Below are positions 1 to 7,752 of a stretch of 64,000 nucleotides of DNA, in pieces (within the stretch, counting starts at the first letter, position 1; each line of letters begins with the position of its first letter). Where the stretch lies: contig NZ_JAGSOA010000001.1 in NCBI RefSeq assembly GCF_019754935.1, positions 1,116,001 to 1,180,000 on the forward strand, in the 5' to 3' direction. Below the pieces are notes generated by a model. It did no database searches. It was given only the letters and a program-made list of their open reading frames with translations, and was not told where the DNA came from. Made by a program: the position numbers and the translations under genes. This DNA is from Corynebacterium parakroppenstedtii (GTDB lineage: Bacteria; Actinomycetota; Actinomycetes; Mycobacteriales; Mycobacteriaceae).

Positions 1-297
1 AGCGACAACGCGCGATTCTTCGACAGCGAGGCCGACGTGCCGCGGCACGTGCTCACCCAGGGCCTCGGGACGATCCAACACGCGCGCCACCTGCTGCTTC
101 TGGCCACGGGCAAAAACAAGGCCGCCGCCGTTCAAGCGCTGGCGGAGGGGCCGGTGAGCGCGTCGTGCCCCGCGAGTGTTCTGCAGCTTCACCCGCATGC
201 GACCGTCATTATCGACGAAGCGGCCGCTACCTGCCTCGAGCACAAGGAGTACTACATCTTCGCGGAGAAGAATAAGCCTGAGTGGCAGCGATACTAG
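1..297 (+). CDS. nagB: Glucosamine-6-phosphate deaminase, C-terminal part (cut by window start)
   Basis: The frame is open from base 1 to a TAG at 295-297 and encodes the last 98 residues of a NagB-type deaminase. These include NARFFDSE near the start and the TQGLGTI and [10 protein letters not shown] segments followed by the HKEYYIF tail typical of the family. NagB converts glucosamine-6-phosphate to fructose-6-phosphate and ammonia in the cytoplasm, the last step of amino sugar and sialic acid catabolism. The N-terminal part and any upstream nagA/nanE/nanK genes lie outside the window. Its position next to nanA, sialidase and sialic acid transporter genes supports the assignment. Confidence 0.9.
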   Translation, partial: SDNARFFDSEADVPRHVLTQGLGTIQHARHLLLLATGKNKAAAVQALAEGPVSASCPASVLQLHPHATVIIDEAAATCLEHKEYYIFAEKNKPEWQRY

Positions 298-536
298 GAG
301 TGGGGGTTGATCCTCCGACCTGGGGAATAGACCCTCGCCTGAAGTGAGCGTAGGTAGGCGGGGCGAGTGTGGATGGTTCCGTGAATGTGCGGGAGTTGGA
401 TGCCCTGAAGGGATCGGGCGGATCCGGGCAGATTCGGGGGGGACCCGAATAAATTCGGGCGCCGATCAGACGTCGGCGGTTCGCTCATGGGGCAGCACGA
501 GTGATAACAGGTGGCCATGTATGGGCCCTGGCCTGG

Positions 537-626
537 AAAACAGCGGGGGAATATGGGTGCCGCCGAAAACTGCGGGGGTATATGGGCGAAAATGGCCAAA
601 AATTGACCATTTCCCCCACACTTTTC
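537..626. repeat. Dispersed palindromic repeat, copy 1 (three arms)
   Basis: This is the shortest of three related copies (others at 10614-10738 and 35262-35383). Two direct arms related to CTGCGGGGGTATATGG lie at about 540-556 and 570-586. A core follows that reads GGGCGAAAATGGCC then AAAAATTGACCAT, and then an inverted arm (TTTCCCCCACACTTTT). The fourth arm seen in the other copies is missing or unrecognisable. The element lies in the 469-base gap between the convergent ends of nagB and nanA. The rest of that gap (298-536, 627-723) shows no credible gene. Confidence 0.85.
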
Positions 627-723
627 CTGGGTACCGCGGTTGCGCCGTCGAGACAGCTCCCGAACATGCCCTACCGTGGCAAAACCCCACGTCACGGGAG
701 CACGCCAGATCACTGGGGAAAGC

Positions 724-749
724 GGGTGCACGGCAAAAGCAGTGCACCC
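724..749 (-). terminator. Hairpin downstream of nanA
   Basis: GGGTGCAC at 724-731 and GTGCACCC at 742-749 form a perfect 8-bp stem with a 10-base loop, 18 bases past the nanA stop on the minus strand. No uridine tract follows, so the role as terminator is inferred from position. Confidence 0.45.
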
Positions 750-766
750 CCAAGACGCACCACCCC

Positions 767-1684
767 TTACAGCATCCCCACGTCTTTCAGCACTTTTTCG
801 ATGGCTTTCACATTGTCGCCCTCGAGCGCCGCGACCGGGTTCGGCATCTGGTTGCTCTCGAACACGCCGAGCAGCTTCATCGCCGTCTTGAACGCCCCAA
901 CCCCGGCACCGAAACCACTCACGCCATCGGTCACCATAACGATGCGCATCAGACGCGCGGCCTCTTCCTGTGCCTCGCGAACACCCTTCCAATCGTCGTT
1001 CTGGAACGCCTTCCATTGCCGCACGTAAACCTCGGGATTCACGTTGGCCAATCCGGGGACGGAACCGTCGGCACCCGCAAGATAGGCGCCATCGACAACC
1101 ACTTCATGCCCGGTGAGCAGCTGGAGGGGGTGCCCGGCGTCCTCGTTGTCTTGAATGAGGAATCGGAAGCTGACGTCGTCGCCCGACGAGTCCTTCACTC
1201 CGGCCAGCACGCCGTCCTTGCCCAGGCGGACCAGCATGTCGACGGGGAGCTTGGTGTGAACGCACACCGGGATGTCGTAGGCGAATAGCGGCAGGTCGAC
1301 GGCCTCGTGGATGAGGCGGAAGTGCTGCTCGACCTCGGTCATCCCGCCGAGTGCGTAGAACGGGGCAGTGGCGACGATCGCGTCGGCGCCGAGTTTTTGG
1401 GCGCGCCGGGCGTGCTCGATGACGCGCTCGGTTTCGGTGTCAATGCAGCCGACGAGGACGGGGACGCGGCCGGCGACCTGCTCGATCGCGGCTTTGACAA
1501 TTTCGTCTCGACGCTCGTCGGTAGAGAAGGCGACCTCGCCGGAGGAACCGAGGAAGAACAGGCCGTTGACGCCGGCGTCGATGAGGCGCTCGATGTTGCG
1601 GTTGAAGCTGGGGCGGTCGAAGCTGCGGTCCTCGGTCAGTGGCGTGACGACCGGTGGGATAACTCCGCGGAATGTCGAATTCAT
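767..1684 (-). CDS. nanA: N-acetylneuraminate lyase-type aldolase (DapA/NanA superfamily)
   Basis: This 305-residue class I aldolase starts at ATG 1684, 7 bases after an AAGGAG ribosome binding site. Visible family features are the GSSGE carboxylate-binding loop (46-50), the tyrosine of YDIP (Tyr136) and the Schiff-base lysine in AGVKDSSGD (Lys164). The superfamily includes NanA, which splits N-acetylneuraminate into N-acetylmannosamine and pyruvate, and DapA of lysine synthesis. The sialidase upstream on the same strand (153-base gap), nagB and two sialic acid transporters make the NanA role much more likely. Substrate specificity is inferred from this context. An in-frame upstream ATG at 1795 lacks a good ribosome binding site and family similarity. 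Confidence 0.8.
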   Translation of the reverse strand: MNSTFRGVIPPVVTPLTEDRSFDRPSFNRNIERLIDAGVNGLFFLGSSGEVAFSTDERRDEIVKAAIEQVAGRVPVLVGCIDTETERVIEHARRAQKLGADAIVATAPFYALGGMTEVEQHFRLIHEAVDLPLFAYDIPVCVHTKLPVDMLVRLGKDGVLAGVKDSSGDDVSFRFLIQDNEDAGHPLQLLTGHEVVVDGAYLAGADGSVPGLANVNPEVYVRQWKAFQNDDWKGVREAQEEAARLMRIVMVTDGVSGFGAGVGAFKTAMKLLGVFESNQMPNPVAALEGDNVKAIEKVLKDVGML

Positions 1685-1836
1685 GGGAAACTCCTTACAA
1701 ATAACAAGTGTTTTTGATTCGTTGAATGTTTGGTTGGTGTGGTGCGGGGCCGGGGTGCGGGACGCGCCATGTGCAGCACGGTGCGCGACGGCCACGTTGT
1801 GTACCTATCACGCCCAAGCCCCTCCCGCTTACCTAG

Positions 1837-4170
1837 CTAATCAACATGTGCGCTACCACCGTGCTTCTGGAGCTCGGGGCCAAACCAACTGAGCGGAATC
1901 TGCGTCAGATACAACCCCTGCCACTCGTTTTCCCAGAGCAACCCGATTTTCCCGCTGGGAAGGTACGTCATGGACTGGTACACGTAGTGGCCTGGGCTGA
2001 ATGTGCGCGCTATCGGCCATGTCTTGCCCTCGTCCGTCGAGACGCGGAGCACCCCGTTCCCACGGTAAGGCATCAATTGAGAAGCATTGGCGAACACATA
2101 AAGTGGCGCGCCACCACTCCCCGCACCCCCACCACGACCACCAATCGCGATCGCATTAGGCTGCGAGAAAATCTCCGGGATATCCGGGTGGTAGGTGACC
2201 TCTCCCCAGGTTTCCCCACCATCCTCGGATATCGCCGTGGCCACGCGCCCGGACGGGTGCTGGTTCCGCATGAGAACCATGAGCCTTCCGTCCTCGAGTT
2301 CCACCAATGTGGACTCGTGCGTGGACGCTTCGTCGTCGGCAAGTGTGCGCGAGTCGATAGTTGCACCTTTGAACAGCCGCCCATCATTCGGTGAAGCACC
2401 GCGGTGCCACGTCTCGCCATGGTCATCGGAGTAGATCACCGCGCAGGAAAAGTGCTTCGGGTTGTCGCCGGAGTAGTACACCGGGATCACGAGCCTGCCA
2501 GCGCGCGCACCGTGATGGAGCTGCACGCCAGTACCGGGCGAGGTCCCGAGGAACGCCATCCATTCCTCTTTGACCTGGTGGTTGATCAACTCGGGCGCGG
2601 ACCACGTTTCACCTTCATCATCGCTGGTCACATGCACGATGTACGAGGTTCGGAGAGTCAACAGCGTCTGATTCGGATCTTCGCCATCAGCCAGGTAAAT
2701 ATTTCCCGCTGGTTGTCCGGCGCGGGTTATCCACCCTTCCTTGTCGACGCTGAACTCGGTGACCTTCCCATCTTCAGTGACGACGGAACCGTCGGCATTG
2801 AGCACGTACGTCGCGGGCGAGGACTCCGTGTCCGACGCACCACCAGCGCTAGTGTCCGTCAGAATCAGCCGGCCTTCGGAATCCTGGCCGACGCCGTGAA
2901 CGTTATTGGGCTGACCAATCGCGCCCGGGAAGTGGTCGATCAGCAGGTGGACTGTGCCGGTGTCCTCGTCGTACACGGTGCACGAATCGATCACGCTCGC
3001 CCCGGTAGCGCCCGACCCCGGATAAGTCAGGATGGTTTGCATGTCTTCCCAGTGGTCGCCACCATCGAGGGACCTCCGAATGACAAAGTTAATGTCATTG
3101 GGCGCATCGTTCGCGATGGTCGTCCGCTGATCCGCGCCGGCAATCACCGTGCCACTCGGCAGCGTCAAGAGCGACGGGATCCTGTAGCTCACGGCGCCAT
3201 GCATTCCACGGTCGAATAATGCCTGCGTGTGGACGGGATCGACATGCGACAGCCGCTTAATCGCCCCGTCGGTCAGCGGGGTGGGATAAATCGCGGCGCG
3301 CGCGACCTCACCGAATAGCCGACGACCATGGATATCCTGCCCGATCGTAATGGTGTTGACCGGGCTGGCGTCGGCGAAAAATGCCTGCCCGGGGATCCGA
3401 GCTTCACGGAACCCGTCGACGTAGAGGTCGACGGCGCCTTCTCCTGCGCGGATGACGACGTCATGCCATGTGCCGTCCGCCCAGTGCCCATCGACGGCGA
3501 AGGTGCGCCACTCGTCTTCGCTGGTCAGGACCTCATAGGTGAGCCCCGTGTCCGAGACCGACAGGCGCAGCCTTTCGACGCTCGAAGACTCCTCCCCGCC
3601 CGCATCAACATATCCGGCCGACAAGATCGTTCCGCCCTGGCCGACGCCACGCACGCGGAACCGCGTCAACGTCGTCCCTGCTCCGAGGCGCGCGACCCGG
3701 CGCGTGTCGTAGTCAGCCAAGTGGTTAGCCGCGAACTGGACCATGGGTTGGGGTGGCGTCGCGTGCGCAAGGACGTCGTTATCGGACAACACACTCCCAG
3801 TACAAACAACGTCGGCAACGTCGACGGGGGCGTCGGCAATAGTGAGTTCCTCCGCCTGAACGTCGGCAAGAAATGCCGTCGCCGTGCCGCAAAAGGCCTG
3901 GTACCCGTCGAGATAAAACTTGGTGCCTTCGGGGCCGACGGTCAGGGCGATGCTGTGCCATTGGCCGTCAGTGATGGTGGTGGCGTCTTCAACGTCGAGG
4001 TCCTGCACCCGATCGGGGGTACGCGTTGTAATGTGAGGATGATCATCTTCGATCCTGATCGACAACTCACCCGCGGAGGTGTGGGCCTCAATGAGCGGGC
4101 CGTCGATGGTGGTTCGAACGCGGGCGAGTATCGAACCTGCAGGATATGGGGTGGTCCGTAGCGTAGACAT
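1837..4170 (-). CDS. nanH: Sialidase (GH33-type) with two N-terminal LamG-like domains, no signal peptide
   Basis: This 777-residue protein should release terminal sialic acid from glycoconjugates. Residues 10-130 and 145-310 look like two LamG/concanavalin-type modules, each with the hallmark FYLDG or LYVDG strand. The catalytic beta-propeller follows: YRIP with Arg330, acidic Asp347 in ADQR, Glu619 in HESTL, Arg635 and the Tyr730-Tyr731 pair. Five Asp-boxes lie at about 367, 516, 581, 648 and 711. The ATG at 4170 has a GGAG site 6 bases upstream, and an in-frame TAA lies about 24 bases upstream of it. The N-terminus therefore cannot be extended to add a signal peptide, and there is no LPxTG anchor. 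A cytoplasmic enzyme acting on imported sialosides is inferred. It is divergent from nanT. Confidence 0.88.
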   Translation of the reverse strand: MSTLRTTPYPAGSILARVRTTIDGPLIEAHTSAGELSIRIEDDHPHITTRTPDRVQDLDVEDATTITDGQWHSIALTVGPEGTKFYLDGYQAFCGTATAFLADVQAEELTIADAPVDVADVVCTGSVLSDNDVLAHATPPQPMVQFAANHLADYDTRRVARLGAGTTLTRFRVRGVGQGGTILSAGYVDAGGEESSSVERLRLSVSDTGLTYEVLTSEDEWRTFAVDGHWADGTWHDVVIRAGEGAVDLYVDGFREARIPGQAFFADASPVNTITIGQDIHGRRLFGEVARAAIYPTPLTDGAIKRLSHVDPVHTQALFDRGMHGAVSYRIPSLLTLPSGTVIAGADQRTTIANDAPNDINFVIRRSLDGGDHWEDMQTILTYPGSGATGASVIDSCTVYDEDTGTVHLLIDHFPGAIGQPNNVHGVGQDSEGRLILTDTSAGGASDTESSPATYVLNADGSVVTEDGKVTEFSVDKEGWITRAGQPAGNIYLADGEDPNQTLLTLRTSYIVHVTSDDEGETWSAPELINHQVKEEWMAFLGTSPGTGVQLHHGARAGRLVIPVYYSGDNPKHFSCAVIYSDDHGETWHRGASPNDGRLFKGATIDSRTLADDEASTHESTLVELEDGRLMVLMRNQHPSGRVATAISEDGGETWGEVTYHPDIPEIFSQPNAIAIGGRGGGAGSGGAPLYVFANASQLMPYRGNGVLRVSTDEGKTWPIARTFSPGHYVYQSMTYLPSGKIGLLWENEWQGLYLTQIPLSWFGPELQKHGGSAHVD

Positions 4171-4303
4171 ATGCGCTCCTGTTTGCCATGCGAATTACCA
4201 TTCGTCCGGAAGCTCGCACGATGCACATGAGATAACCGTCAGCCCGGGCTCATTACATGCCGGACTGAGGGCAACTTTCGGTAACGGCCCCGATCGTACC
4301 ACA

Positions 4304-4324
4304 TGTCAGATGTCTGATGTCTGA
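4304..4324. promoter_or_regulatory. Candidate operator in the sialidase/nanT divergent promoter
   Basis: TCAGA-TG-TCTGA is a perfect 5-bp inverted repeat with a 2-base centre (within 4304-4319). A further overlapping TCTGATGTCTGA extends to 4324. The same palindrome recurs at 9433-9448 ahead of the SSS transporter. The architecture suits a dimeric repressor, such as a GntR-family regulator of the kind that controls sialic acid genes in other bacteria. No regulator gene is present in the window, so the protein is unknown. Confidence 0.6.
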
Positions 4325-4395
4325 TACGCTGAGGGCAAAACGCGGTCCCAACTCCCCCACCCGCGCCCACACCCCAGGCACACGAGGAGGCCACT

Positions 4396-5988
4396 ATGGT
4401 CACTAGCACTTCACCCACCAGTCACCCTCCCGCACAACGGTGGTGGACATACCTCACCAAAGAAGATTGGAAAGCTTTCTTCGCGGCGTGGATCGGCGTC
4501 CTCCTCGACGGCTACGATTTCGTCCTCATCGCCTTCGCCCTACCCCTGATAACCAAATCGTTCGACCTCACCTTGGTTGAATCCGCCGCCCTCATTTCCG
4601 CGGCCTTCGTCTCGCGGTGGCTCGGCGGATTGATCCTCGGCGCAGCCGGCGACAAATGGGGACGCAAACCCGCAATGGTCCTCTCGATCCTCATGTTCGC
4701 GTTCGGCTCCATCGCCTGCGCCTTCGCGCCGGGGTACTGGTTCCTCTTCCTCTTCCGCCTCATCATCGGCTTCGCCATGGCCGGCGAATACTCCGCCTCC
4801 GCGGCCTATGTCATTGAATCGTGGCCGGTCCACATGCGTAACAAAGCATCTGGTTTCCTCCTCTCCGGCTACGCCTTCGGCGTTCTCCTAGCTGCCCAGG
4901 TCGATAAATACTTGGTCAGCTGGGTGGAATCCTGGCACCCGGGGTGGGGTTGGCGCGCGCTGTTCCTCACTGGCATTATCCCCGTCTTCGTCGCCGTCTA
5001 TATGCGACGCCGCCTCCCGGAAGCCAGCGACTGGAAAGAAACTCAAAAAGACGACCAGCGCGACGACGATATGCTGGACATTCTCTTCGGCAGCCAGCGT
5101 CGCGTTCCGAACATCCTTGCCGTCGTCGTCGCCTTCATCGCCCTGATGGTGATCTTCACCGAGGCGACGTCGAGCGCAGCGATCCTCATCCTCTGCGGTG
5201 TTGCAGCAGCCGCTGTGTTCATCACCTTCATCGTCCAGTTCGATCCGAGCCGGTGGGTGATCGGGATCCTCATCATGATCACGATCTTCGCGTCATTCAT
5301 GTACACCTGGCCGATTCAAGGACTATTGCCGACGTACCTCCACGGCATTGGCATGGACCCCGGCGTGGTGGCCAACGTAGTTTCGTTCGCGGCGGTGGGG
5401 AACGCGTGTGGTTATATCCTCGCCGGCTTCGCTGGTGACGCGATGGGGATGCGTCGGTGGTATGCGATCAGCATTATCCTCTCGCAGATCATCGTTATCC
5501 CGTTGTTTGTGCAAACGAGCGGAATCGTGGTGCTGGTCGCCGCACTGTTGTTCTTCCAGCAAATGTTCGGGCAGGGCGTATCCGGACTGCTGCCCAAGTG
5601 GGTGTCGTCCTACTTCCCCGTCGAGAAACGAGCCGCTGGCCTGGGCTTTTACTACAACGTCGGCGCGCTGGGCGGTGCCGTCGGCCCTGTGCTGGGTGCC
5701 TCGATCGCGGCGAAAACGTCGCTGGGTGTGGCTCTGGCGATCATGTCCGTGGGCTTCGCGCTCATCGTGGTGGTCTCGATTGGGCTGAACCTGCCGAAGG
5801 TGCTGCAAAAGGCGGTTAATCCCGACGCCGTTCGCCCCGAAGATGGTGATGACGAAACCATCGCGGCCATCGCAGCCGGTGACGAGCATCCCAACAGCGA
5901 CGTGGCCGACGAGGCACCAGACAAAGGCGGCGTGGAAGTCACGCCCGCCAACACCACCTCTCCCGCACCGAAACCACAAGGAATGTAA
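4396..5988 (+). CDS. nanT: Sialic acid:H+ symporter, NanT type (MFS)
   Basis: This 530-residue membrane protein of 12 to 14 predicted helices belongs to the sialate:H+ symporter family of the MFS. It closely follows E. coli NanT from memory: AAWIGVLLDGYDFVLIA at the N-terminus, MAGEYSASAAYVIESWP, RNKASGFLLSGY, WPIQGLLPTYL, FFQQMFGQGVSGLLPK and AAGLGFYYNVGALGG. A cytoplasmic acidic tail of about 60 residues is extra. ATG 4396 follows a GAGGAGG site. It should import free N-acetylneuraminate for NanA. It overlaps functionally with the SSS transporter at 7753-9351. The downstream gene begins 2 bases after its stop, so the two are cotranscribed. Confidence 0.9.
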   Translation: MVTSTSPTSHPPAQRWWTYLTKEDWKAFFAAWIGVLLDGYDFVLIAFALPLITKSFDLTLVESAALISAAFVSRWLGGLILGAAGDKWGRKPAMVLSILMFAFGSIACAFAPGYWFLFLFRLIIGFAMAGEYSASAAYVIESWPVHMRNKASGFLLSGYAFGVLLAAQVDKYLVSWVESWHPGWGWRALFLTGIIPVFVAVYMRRRLPEASDWKETQKDDQRDDDMLDILFGSQRRVPNILAVVVAFIALMVIFTEATSSAAILILCGVAAAAVFITFIVQFDPSRWVIGILIMITIFASFMYTWPIQGLLPTYLHGIGMDPGVVANVVSFAAVGNACGYILAGFAGDAMGMRRWYAISIILSQIIVIPLFVQTSGIVVLVAALLFFQQMFGQGVSGLLPKWVSSYFPVEKRAAGLGFYYNVGALGGAVGPVLGASIAAKTSLGVALAIMSVGFALIVVVSIGLNLPKVLQKAVNPDAVRPEDGDDETIAAIAAGDEHPNSDVADEAPDKGGVEVTPANTTSPAPKPQGM

Positions 5989-5990
5989 AC

Positions 5991-6911
5991 ATGAACACCC
6001 TGAAAACGACTTCACCTGACTTCATCGTCGGCGCCTACGCTAGCCTCCCCTTCGACCGCCGCGACCAGGAAACGTACTACTCACTCCTCGCCGAGCAGAA
6101 CTGGATCAACGGGCTAGAGATCCCCTTCCCCGGCGACCTCACCGAAAGCCTCCCGTGGCTCAGCCGCCAGATCGCAGACCGCTGGAATTCCAACACCATC
6201 ACCGCTATTCCGGGCACGATGGTCAACGTCGGCAAGAACCCTAAATTCGGCCTGGCTAGTGCGGATGAGGACGGCCGAGCTGCCGCCCTCGAATTCACCG
6301 ATCGAATCTGCACAGCCGTCCAGGAACTGGCTAGTCGAACCGGGCGCAGCGTCATTAAATACGTCCAGCTCCATTCCGCCCCGACGCGAGGGGCCCACTC
6401 GGATGCCTTCGCACGTAGTCTCGACGAGATCGCCACGTGGGATTGGTCCGGCGCGCGCATCGTCATTGAGCATTGCGACGCACCTCGCGAGGATCATGAA
6501 CCCGAGAAGGGTTTCCTCGAGCTAGCCGACGAATGCACCATAGCCGCAGAACACGACGTGAAGCTGCACATCAACTGGGGTCGGAGCTGCCTCAAAAACC
6601 GCGACGCGACCACTCCCCTGCGGCACATCACGACGGCCCGCGACAAAGGCGTGCTGGCTGGCGTCATGTTTAGCGGTGCGGGCGATAAAGATACTCAGTA
6701 CGGCTACCCGTGGGTCGACGGCCACCTACCTGCTTATCCCGACGAGCCGACGTCATGGATGACACCCGACCGGATCCGCGAGTGCGCCCGCGCAGCGCTT
6801 CACACGCCCGGCGTTTATCTGGGAGCCAAAGTGTGTGTACCGAGCGATTCGTCCCTCAACGACCGCGTCGCGATGCTCAAAAACATTTACGACACGGCGC
6901 TCGGGGAATAA
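5991..6911 (+). CDS. DUF4862 family protein, TIM-barrel-like, in the sialic acid operon
   Basis: This 306-residue soluble protein begins 2 bases after the nanT stop with an AAGGA site inside the nanT end, so translation is coupled. It resembles the DUF4862 family: an FIVGAYASLPFD start, EIPFPGD, IPGTMVNVG, VQLHSAP, IVIEHCDAP, INWGRSCLKNR and GVMFSGAG. The alternating strands ending in acidic or His residues suggest a sugar-isomerase-like TIM barrel. The biochemical function is not established as far as I know. Cotranscription with nanT suggests a role in processing sialic acid or a derivative, for example an epimerase or isomerase, which is inference only. Confidence 0.7.
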   Translation: MNTLKTTSPDFIVGAYASLPFDRRDQETYYSLLAEQNWINGLEIPFPGDLTESLPWLSRQIADRWNSNTITAIPGTMVNVGKNPKFGLASADEDGRAAALEFTDRICTAVQELASRTGRSVIKYVQLHSAPTRGAHSDAFARSLDEIATWDWSGARIVIEHCDAPREDHEPEKGFLELADECTIAAEHDVKLHINWGRSCLKNRDATTPLRHITTARDKGVLAGVMFSGAGDKDTQYGYPWVDGHLPAYPDEPTSWMTPDRIRECARAALHTPGVYLGAKVCVPSDSSLNDRVAMLKNIYDTALGE

Positions 6912-6977
6912 GCAGTGTTCAACGAAGACGCAGCGCTCGAGGAACCTGGAGCACTAAAAAGCTAATCGCTGGGGGCT

Positions 6978-6998
6978 GGGGCCTCCTGGGGAGGCCCC
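6978..6998 (+). terminator. Strong hairpin after the nanT-DUF4862 operon
   Basis: GGGGCCTCC (6978-6986) and GGAGGCCCC (6990-6998) form a perfect 9-bp GC-rich stem with a 3-base loop, 67 bases after the DUF4862 stop. There is no T-tract behind it, so it may be a non-canonical terminator. Confidence 0.5.
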
Positions 6999-7643
6999 GT
7001 CGGGGGATCATCTGGTGGTTTCATGGGGGCGAAGAGTTTGTCTGAATCACACAAACGTAGCGTAGAAATTACGCCCCGCGGGGGAAGTGGCGGCCTGTTA
7101 AATCCCTGGACATAGGCCAAAATGGTGTCGCATTCAGCTATCTATCTCACTCAGCAGCCGCCAGTTCAATGTCGGTGACATTACCCACGTCGGTGCCCTC
7201 TTTCATCTCCTATGCAGAAAAGATCTTTCGCGCACTCCCCTCTCCGTTGAGACCGCACCGGCCCAGAGATCCTTATCCGCTATTCAAAAACCAACCGTCG
7301 GCTCAGACCGACTTCCCCGACTGCTATTGAGAGGCTCGTAGGCCCCCAGTCCAATCTCAATCCCCCACGCCGCATGATCGATTGGTGGTTGTGTCTGACA
7401 ACGCACCTGCCTGACGACCCCATACAGATCGCCAAGCAGTGCAATTTCGGCCAGGATCAACTCGCCAAAGTAACCACCCTGACCTGCAACGAGAACCAAG
7501 CCGTCCACCAAATAGGACGACCAGCTCTCTACGACAAGGCTATCCCAACCAAGTACACACACTCAATCGGCATCCAAAAAGGACAAATCTAACCCCCGGG
7601 AGGCGACACGCCGAGGAGACACACTTTTTGTCGTATAACCCAC
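6999..7643. other. Gene-poor stretch with no supported coding region
   Basis: This stretch lies between two convergent sialic acid transport units. Short open frames exist on both strands: 7284-7562 minus (92 codons) and 7374-7592 plus (72 codons). They overlap each other, lack convincing ribosome binding sites and match no family I recognise. The lower G+C than the flanks fits decayed inserted DNA. No RNA gene or repeat was seen. Confidence 0.4.
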
Positions 7644-7670
7644 AAAAATGAAGGGCCCTCGGGCCCTTCA
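7644..7670 (-). terminator. Rho-independent terminator of the SSS transporter gene
   Basis: TGAAGGGCCC and GGGCCCTTCA (7649-7670) form a 10-bp stem. On the minus strand it runs into a T-tract (AAAAA at 7644-7648 on the plus strand), 83 bases beyond the transporter stop. Confidence 0.85.
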
Positions 7671-7752
7671 CATTCTCAATTTTCATTCGTAGGTTTCCCA
7701 CGTAGCTTGAGGCAGTGCCCCACGTACTCAGGGCACCCCTCCCCCAGCATCA

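Noticed and set aside
344..1288. Long plus-strand frame (314 codons) opposite nanA
   Set aside because: It is the mirror of nanA codons in GC-rich DNA and crosses the repeat; no ribosome binding site or family features. The minus-strand aldolase is certain.
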